A DNA stretch of 24,246 nucleotides, taken from a virus. A program made the position numbers and the translations under genes. The number at the start of each line of letters is the position of its first letter. Positions within the stretch are counted from its first letter, which is position 1. The notes beneath the pieces were generated by a model. That model was given only the letters and a program-made list of their open reading frames with translations. It did no database searches and was not told where the DNA came from. Positions 19,912 through 24,246 of the stretch are shown piece after piece. Location of the stretch: positions 1 to 24,246 of IMG/VR virus record IMGVR_UViG_3300010883_000453, one strand, 5' to 3'.

Positions 19912-22900
19912 ATGGGCCTACAGGGTAACGACTTAGAGTTTGCCCTTCGTTTTGTAAACGAAGGCGCTGCTTCATTAGAGCAGGCTGCCAAGCAGATGCG
20001 CGGCCTTGGCACGGATGCCAAAAAAACCCAGACCTATTGGGAGAAGACTGGCATCACCATGCGTGACGTTGGCCGGGCTATAGGCTGGACCACGGGCGTA
20101 CTTCTTAGTTTTCGCAAGGGCCTAAAGGTTTTTGAAGAGTTTGATGTAGGTATTCGCAACGTTCAAACGTTGATGCCTGAGTCTGTGGCACAGGTCGAAG
20201 AAATGGGCTTGGCTATTGAGGATATGGCCGTATCAACGGGTGTGGCCACCAAGACTCTTACAGACGGCCTGTACCAAGTCGTATCGGCTTTTGGTGCCAC
20301 CAAAGATTCTATTGATATTCTGCGTATTGCTAATGAGTCGGCAGTTGCCGGATTAGCGACTACCGAACAAGCTGTTGCCCTGCTCTCATCGGTGATGAAG
20401 GGTTATGGGGATACCAGCTCCGAGGCCGCAGACCATATATCAGACTTAGCTCAGATGACGGTTAAATTAGGTCAGACAACGTTTGGGGAGTTAGCGCAAT
20501 CCATTCGGAAGGTGGTCCCCTTAGCCTTTGAACTAAACGTTACGACAGAAGAGCTGTTCAATACGTTTGCCACGCTGACTGGTGTTACTGGAGATACGCG
20601 GAGAGTATCAACGCAGTACCAAGGAGTGCTGCGTAGCTTGCTGAAGCCCCAAGGTCGGATGGCCGAGATGATACAGGCTACGGGGTTTGCGAGCGCCAAA
20701 ACGTTGATTCAGGTGAAGGGGTTTCAGGGTGCCTTAGAGGCCCTGAACTTAGCTGCTATCAAGGGCGGGGTTGGGCTTGAAGAGTTCTTTATTGAAACTG
20801 AGGGCCTAGTAGCTACCCTATCTCTCCTCGGCTCACAATCTGATGTTACAAAAGTAAAGCTAACTAAGTTTGCAAAGGCTGCCGGGGAGCGTGCCCGCGC
20901 ATTTGAGATTCAGATGGGCTCGCTGAAAACCAGTTTTGGGCAGTTGCGCGAATCGGTGGCAGTTATATGGAGGCATATAGGTAGTACTTTAGCACCGTGG
21001 GTTAAGGAGATGGCGGCAAAAGTTGTCATCTGGGCGCGAGCGTATGTGGCTCTTGAGCCGCAAATGAAACTGCACATCACCCAGATGGGGATATATGTGT
21101 CATTGCTGGCGATGGCCGTGCCGCTGCTAACCTTGTTTGTAAAATTTTTGAAGCCAGTTTTCGGCATGGTTAGGCTAGTTTCGACTGCGTTTATGTCGTT
21201 TAATCTTTTGATGCTGGGGCAAACGTTCCCCAACCTAGCGAAAGCTGTAGTGATGTTTAGGAAGCTCGCAGCGGCTCTCACTATGGTTGCTTTTAACCCC
21301 GCTTTTCTAGCAGCCGCCATAGCAATTGGGGGTATCATGTACGCCCTCGATGCAATGGGAATTTCCCTTAGTGAGCAAGTGGCCGCCATCGGTAATTTAG
21401 GCAGTATAGTGTTGCGTGAGCTGAAAACTTGGGTTGCGTATGTTTACCAGTACAAAGACGAAATTATCGGGACCGTAAAGGCCGTAATGAAGGCGGTGAT
21501 GCTATCCGTTCGAGCTGTAATGAGGACTTTTGGCGCAGTGCTACTGGGGTTTGCTGGCCTCCTTACGGGTAACATAGAGATGCTGCGGCGAGGCGCAGAG
21601 TTGCTGGAGGAGGCTATGAGCGACGTGGGGTCGGCCTTTCTGGGTGCGACGGAAGCGGTCCAAAGAGACTACACACGGTCGTGGGTACGGACGTTTGCGG
21701 CTGTTGCAGCAGGGGCGAAGATGAGTTTGGAGACTCTAAAGGGAGTTTTGAGCGACCCGTTCTTTGCGGCACAGCCTGTGGCGACTATAAATCGCCACCT
21801 CATGCACGGTCTGGTAGACGTTAGCAATGCCATGCAAGATGCTTTGTACCCTGATGCTAACGCATTCGTAGGGCCACCGGAGAAGATTAAGGAGGGGGCG
21901 AAGAAAACCCTAGACGACCTACGTGCCGAGATGGCTAGTGGTGGCTTGGATTTCGACAGCCTTTTTGGCTCGGCAAAAGGTGGTGGCAAGGCGGCCATTA
22001 ACAAAATCTTGAGCTTCTTTGGGTTTGGGCCGGGGCAATTGCCGGATGCTTTGAAGGAGGCGTTTGCCCAAGCGAGCGTAGAAATAGCTGTGGGGATGGA
22101 GTCGGTTGCGTTTGTTGGGGAGTCGTCGTCGGGTAAACAGTTGTTCACTTTGAAGTGGGCGTGGGAGGACCCGGAGGGCAAGATGCAAACCGGCTTCTCC
22201 ACCCGCACGTATTTTGCTAACGAATTGGAGGCGGCGAAGGCGGCTATTCAAGCTGGGAACTCGTCTATTCGAGGTGAGGTGGTTGAGGTCCCCTTAGCCC
22301 AAGTTGGCTACGACGCGACGTTAGCCCCACGGGATTCTCCTTGGTATGAGAACTTAACAGCTATACGTGCAGAAGCTATGAAGCTACAAGAGTCGTTGCC
22401 GGGGGCGGTGGCTCTACGGGAAGAGTACGACAAAACTATAAGACTGTTGGATGCGGCGTTAAGTGGCAATGAGCACTTGACGCAAGGTATCGGTGAACTG
22501 AGAGATGCGGCGCTAGTAGCCTACGACGAAGGTTTGTCCCAGCTTTACGACCTAGAAGAGCCTATTGACTCTATGGAGGGTTTTATATCGGCATGGAAAA
22601 TGTCGTTCAAGCAGATTGGTGACGAGAGCCAGATTACAGGCACGAATATAAAAGACATTATGGGGGATGCTATGGAGGGGATGGCCGACTCCCTGACTGA
22701 TTTTGTGATGACCGGTAAATCAAACTTTGCTGATTTTGCCAAGTCCCTTATCAAGGACATCGCAAGGATAATAATTAAAGCTAAAATGCTCCAGTTCCTC
22801 AAGGCCATGATGCCGGGGACATTTGGTGAGGGTGGGACGGTCGGTGCCGAAGTGGATGCCCTTGGTGGGATGGTGGGGCGTACCGGTGCCCCTCGCGCCC

Positions 22901-23265
22901 GCGTGCCTGCGAGCATGTTCGCGGGCGCGGGCTCATACGCGATGGGCGGAGCCGTTCCCGTTATAGCCCACAAGGGGGAGGGGATATTTACCCCTAAGCA
23001 AATGAATAACGCTGATATGCTGTTTGCCAAACTTCAGCAGAACTCATCCCCTTCGGTAACCGTTAACATATCAACTCCGCCGGGTACGTCTGCGACGGTT
23101 CAGGAAAAGCGCGGTGGTGGTGCGGGCGGTCAGGATGTGCAGATGGAGGTGTTGGTTGAGATGGTCGAATCTAAGATGAGTTCTAGGCTACAGAGCGGTG
23201 GGGGTTTGGCCCCCGCACTAGAGCAACAATATGGGCTTGACCGTAGCCGTGGGCAATACCGATGA
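19912..23265 (+). CDS. Tail tape measure protein (1117 aa)
   Basis: Residues about 60-330 match the TP901-type tape measure core (FDVGIRNVQTLMPESVAQ, STGVATKTLTDGLYQVVSAFG, GYGDTSSEAADHISDLAQMTVKLGQTTFGELAQSI, LNVTTEELFNTFATLTGVTGDTR). Two hydrophobic stretches follow (about 392-420 and 462-483), likely membrane-active at DNA entry. Residues about 884-1030 resemble the lambda gpH C-terminus (LTDFVMTGKSNFADFAKSLIKDIARIIIKAKM...GEGGTVGAEV...GEGIFTPKQM). It sets tail length; at about 1.5 angstrom per residue the tail would be near 165 nm. Residues about 722-802 form an odd globular insert (KQLFTLKWAWEDPEGKMQTG). It starts six bases after the chaperone stop and ends in an ATGA overlap with the next gene. 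Confidence 0.95.
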   Translation: MGLQGNDLEFALRFVNEGAASLEQAAKQMRGLGTDAKKTQTYWEKTGITMRDVGRAIGWTTGVLLSFRKGLKVFEEFDVGIRNVQTLMPESVAQVEEMGLAIEDMAVSTGVATKTLTDGLYQVVSAFGATKDSIDILRIANESAVAGLATTEQAVALLSSVMKGYGDTSSEAADHISDLAQMTVKLGQTTFGELAQSIRKVVPLAFELNVTTEELFNTFATLTGVTGDTRRVSTQYQGVLRSLLKPQGRMAEMIQATGFASAKTLIQVKGFQGALEALNLAAIKGGVGLEEFFIETEGLVATLSLLGSQSDVTKVKLTKFAKAAGERARAFEIQMGSLKTSFGQLRESVAVIWRHIGSTLAPWVKEMAAKVVIWARAYVALEPQMKLHITQMGIYVSLLAMAVPLLTLFVKFLKPVFGMVRLVSTAFMSFNLLMLGQTFPNLAKAVVMFRKLAAALTMVAFNPAFLAAAIAIGGIMYALDAMGISLSEQVAAIGNLGSIVLRELKTWVAYVYQYKDEIIGTVKAVMKAVMLSVRAVMRTFGAVLLGFAGLLTGNIEMLRRGAELLEEAMSDVGSAFLGATEAVQRDYTRSWVRTFAAVAAGAKMSLETLKGVLSDPFFAAQPVATINRHLMHGLVDVSNAMQDALYPDANAFVGPPEKIKEGAKKTLDDLRAEMASGGLDFDSLFGSAKGGGKAAINKILSFFGFGPGQLPDALKEAFAQASVEIAVGMESVAFVGESSSGKQLFTLKWAWEDPEGKMQTGFSTRTYFANELEAAKAAIQAGNSSIRGEVVEVPLAQVGYDATLAPRDSPWYENLTAIRAEAMKLQESLPGAVALREEYDKTIRLLDAALSGNEHLTQGIGELRDAALVAYDEGLSQLYDLEEPIDSMEGFISAWKMSFKQIGDESQITGTNIKDIMGDAMEGMADSLTDFVMTGKSNFADFAKSLIKDIARIIIKAKMLQFLKAMMPGTFGEGGTVGAEVDALGGMVGRTGAPRARVPASMFAGAGSYAMGGAVPVIAHKGEGIFTPKQMNNADMLFAKLQQNSSPSVTVNISTPPGTSATVQEKRGGGAGGQDVQMEVLVEMVESKMSSRLQSGGGLAPALEQQYGLDRSRGQYR

Positions 23266-24002
23266 GTCAAATACTGCCATCTACTTTACCTGCTCCAGAC
23301 GAGTTAGGGTACTCCATTGATTCAGGTAAATCGTTTATCCGCACCCAAATGGATTCTGGTCGAGCGCGGCAGCGGCGAGTTAACACGCGCCCCATAGTTA
23401 AACTGGAAATAACTTGGCGAATGGATGGGACTCAATACAACACGTTTAAGGCGTGGTGGGAGTCCGCTCTTAAAGAGGGCGCAGAGTCTTTTTTTATGGA
23501 GGTCTGGAGGGGGTCGGAATTCAGGCATTCCGAAGTAAGATTTACCGGCCCTTACCGTGCAATGTTGGGCTCCGGTGCATCAACTGAGTGGCAGGTTGAA
23601 GGTCAACTGGAGCTACTAGATGCAACTGATTTCATTATGTCTAGTGAGAAGTCGGCGGTTGTACATTCGATTAGCGGAAGGCTCCCGTACTACAGGAAAG
23701 ATGAGTCAGTAATACTTGGCGATTTGCCCGCGAATAACACCGTAACCGAAGTACTTGTTATTGGGCGTGGAGACATAGGGAATCTTACAGCATCAGCAAA
23801 TATAACTATCGGGTACACGGGTGATACAAACGCCTATGTAAATGATAGTTCCATAACTGACGTGGCTGATAACACAACCCAAACGTTTACGCCGGGTACG
23901 GGCGCGGATTCAACTGCACGAGAAGTAGTTGCTAAGTTTACGTTTACGGGGACAGCACCTGCATCTGGAGAGTATCTAGTAATAATCCAGTATACGGTTT
24001 GA
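23262..24002 (+). CDS. Distal tail-like protein with beta-rich C-terminal domain (246 aa)
   Basis: ATGA overlap with the tape measure gene. Residues 8-125 (LPAPDELGYSIDSGKSFIRTQMDSGRARQRRV...VKLEITWRMDGTQYNTFKAWWESALKEG...EVRFTGPYRA...WQVEGQLELLD) have the pattern RTxMDxGxxRxRR...W.M...QY..F..WW...L..G...F, seen in small proteins encoded after tape measure genes that act at the tail tip. Residues about 145-246 form a separate Thr/Asn/Gly-rich beta domain (ITIGYTGDTNAYVNDSS, VAKFTFTGTAPASGEYLVIIQYTV) resembling Ig-like or carbohydrate-binding decoration. A tail-tip structural role is likely; the exact family was not settled. Confidence 0.6.
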   Translation: MSQILPSTLPAPDELGYSIDSGKSFIRTQMDSGRARQRRVNTRPIVKLEITWRMDGTQYNTFKAWWESALKEGAESFFMEVWRGSEFRHSEVRFTGPYRAMLGSGASTEWQVEGQLELLDATDFIMSSEKSAVVHSISGRLPYYRKDESVILGDLPANNTVTEVLVIGRGDIGNLTASANITIGYTGDTNAYVNDSSITDVADNTTQTFTPGTGADSTAREVVAKFTFTGTAPASGEYLVIIQYTV

Positions 24003-24006
24003 TTGA

Positions 24007-24246
24007 ATGCCAAATACAACGCTCAGTGAGGCCATTAAGGAAGCATACAGCACCGCACCTACGGACGTGGTTATGTTGCATACGATTGAACTTAGGCACC
24101 CATCGTTTTCCTTCGTAGCAGATAAGGAGCGTGGGGCTGGTACAGCAGTCCGTATTGTAAGGGATACGCAAAACCTATGGGCTACGCTTGAGACTGATAG
24201 CTCAGATACGTATGCATATTTTGATTCAGGGACTGACAAACTCGTA
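24007..24246 (+). CDS. DUF1833-like tail protein, N-terminal part (cut by window edge)
   Basis: Starts four bases after the previous stop and runs open off the window (80 codons seen). The product begins MPNTTLSEAIKEAYSTAPTD and continues with VVMLHTIELRHPSF, AVRIVRDTQNLWATLE and DTYAYFDSG. This is the LxEAxxxAY...LxTxELRHPxF...xRVVxD pattern of DUF1833, a family found in tail-tip gene clusters of lambda-like and related siphoviruses, near the gpL/gpK genes. It fits its position. The biochemical role of the family is not known to me. Confidence 0.7.
   Translation, partial: MPNTTLSEAIKEAYSTAPTDVVMLHTIELRHPSFSFVADKERGAGTAVRIVRDTQNLWATLETDSSDTYAYFDSGTDKLV

Noticed and set aside
1-24246. tRNA genes, CRISPR arrays, insertion sequences, attachment sites
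   Set aside because: Looked for and not seen; the window is almost fully taken up by overlapping structural genes.

Overview
The window is part of a tailed double-stranded DNA phage or prophage, specifically its head and tail structural module. Every convincing gene lies on the + strand. Genes are tightly packed, often joined by TAATG or ATGA overlaps, and they follow the usual late-gene order of a long, non-contractile-tailed (siphovirus-like) phage. No sheath or baseplate-wedge gene, tRNA, integrase or lysis gene is visible. Nothing identifies the host beyond Shine-Dalgarno sequences typical of bacteria. The base composition is roughly balanced.

Region 1 (1-10646) is the unusual part. One reading frame of 3344 codons takes up about 41% of the window. 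It reads as a chain of domains: at least six ADP-ribosyltransferase (ART)-like modules, a GNAT-like acetyltransferase segment, and further ART-like or unknown domains at both ends. Two ART modules keep a plausible R / S-T-T / E-x-E catalytic set (R800...E862-L-E864 and R2403...E2501-E-E2503). At least three others have lost key residues, so enzyme and pseudo-enzyme copies sit in one chain. At 8665-8880 a small, well-formed gene lies out of frame inside it behind a perfect AGGAGG, and a possible in-frame restart follows at 8810. This part of the giant frame may therefore be a gene-fusion junction or a dual-coding stretch. Two small unrecognised genes follow, each overlapping the previous stop.

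Region 2 (10666-14991) is the capsid module: an XkdF-like prohead protease with a histidine-rich tail, a protein with a scaffold-like C-terminal half, the HK97-fold major capsid protein, and a strong intrinsic terminator. The protease reading frame begins with a short copy of the major capsid N-terminus. It also has a second in-frame start (GTG 10796) behind a perfect AAGGAGG. The scaffold gene has an internal in-frame start (ATG 13075) behind GGAGG, recalling the lambda C/Nu3 arrangement.

Region 3 (15008-17439) holds a small post-capsid protein, a head-tail connector, a Mu gpG/HK97 gp10-like neck protein and a tail terminator-like protein. Region 4 (17459-24246) holds the tail tube protein, a small unknown, the two tail assembly chaperone frames joined by a GGGAAAC -1 slippery site, a 1117-residue tape measure protein, a distal-tail-like protein, and the start of a DUF1833-like tail protein cut by the window edge.

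Working model: regions 2-4 build the virion. The giant multi-ART protein, encoded just before the protease and capsid genes, is a good candidate for a head-packaged protein delivered with the DNA (compare T4 Alt). That role is inferred from position and domain content only.
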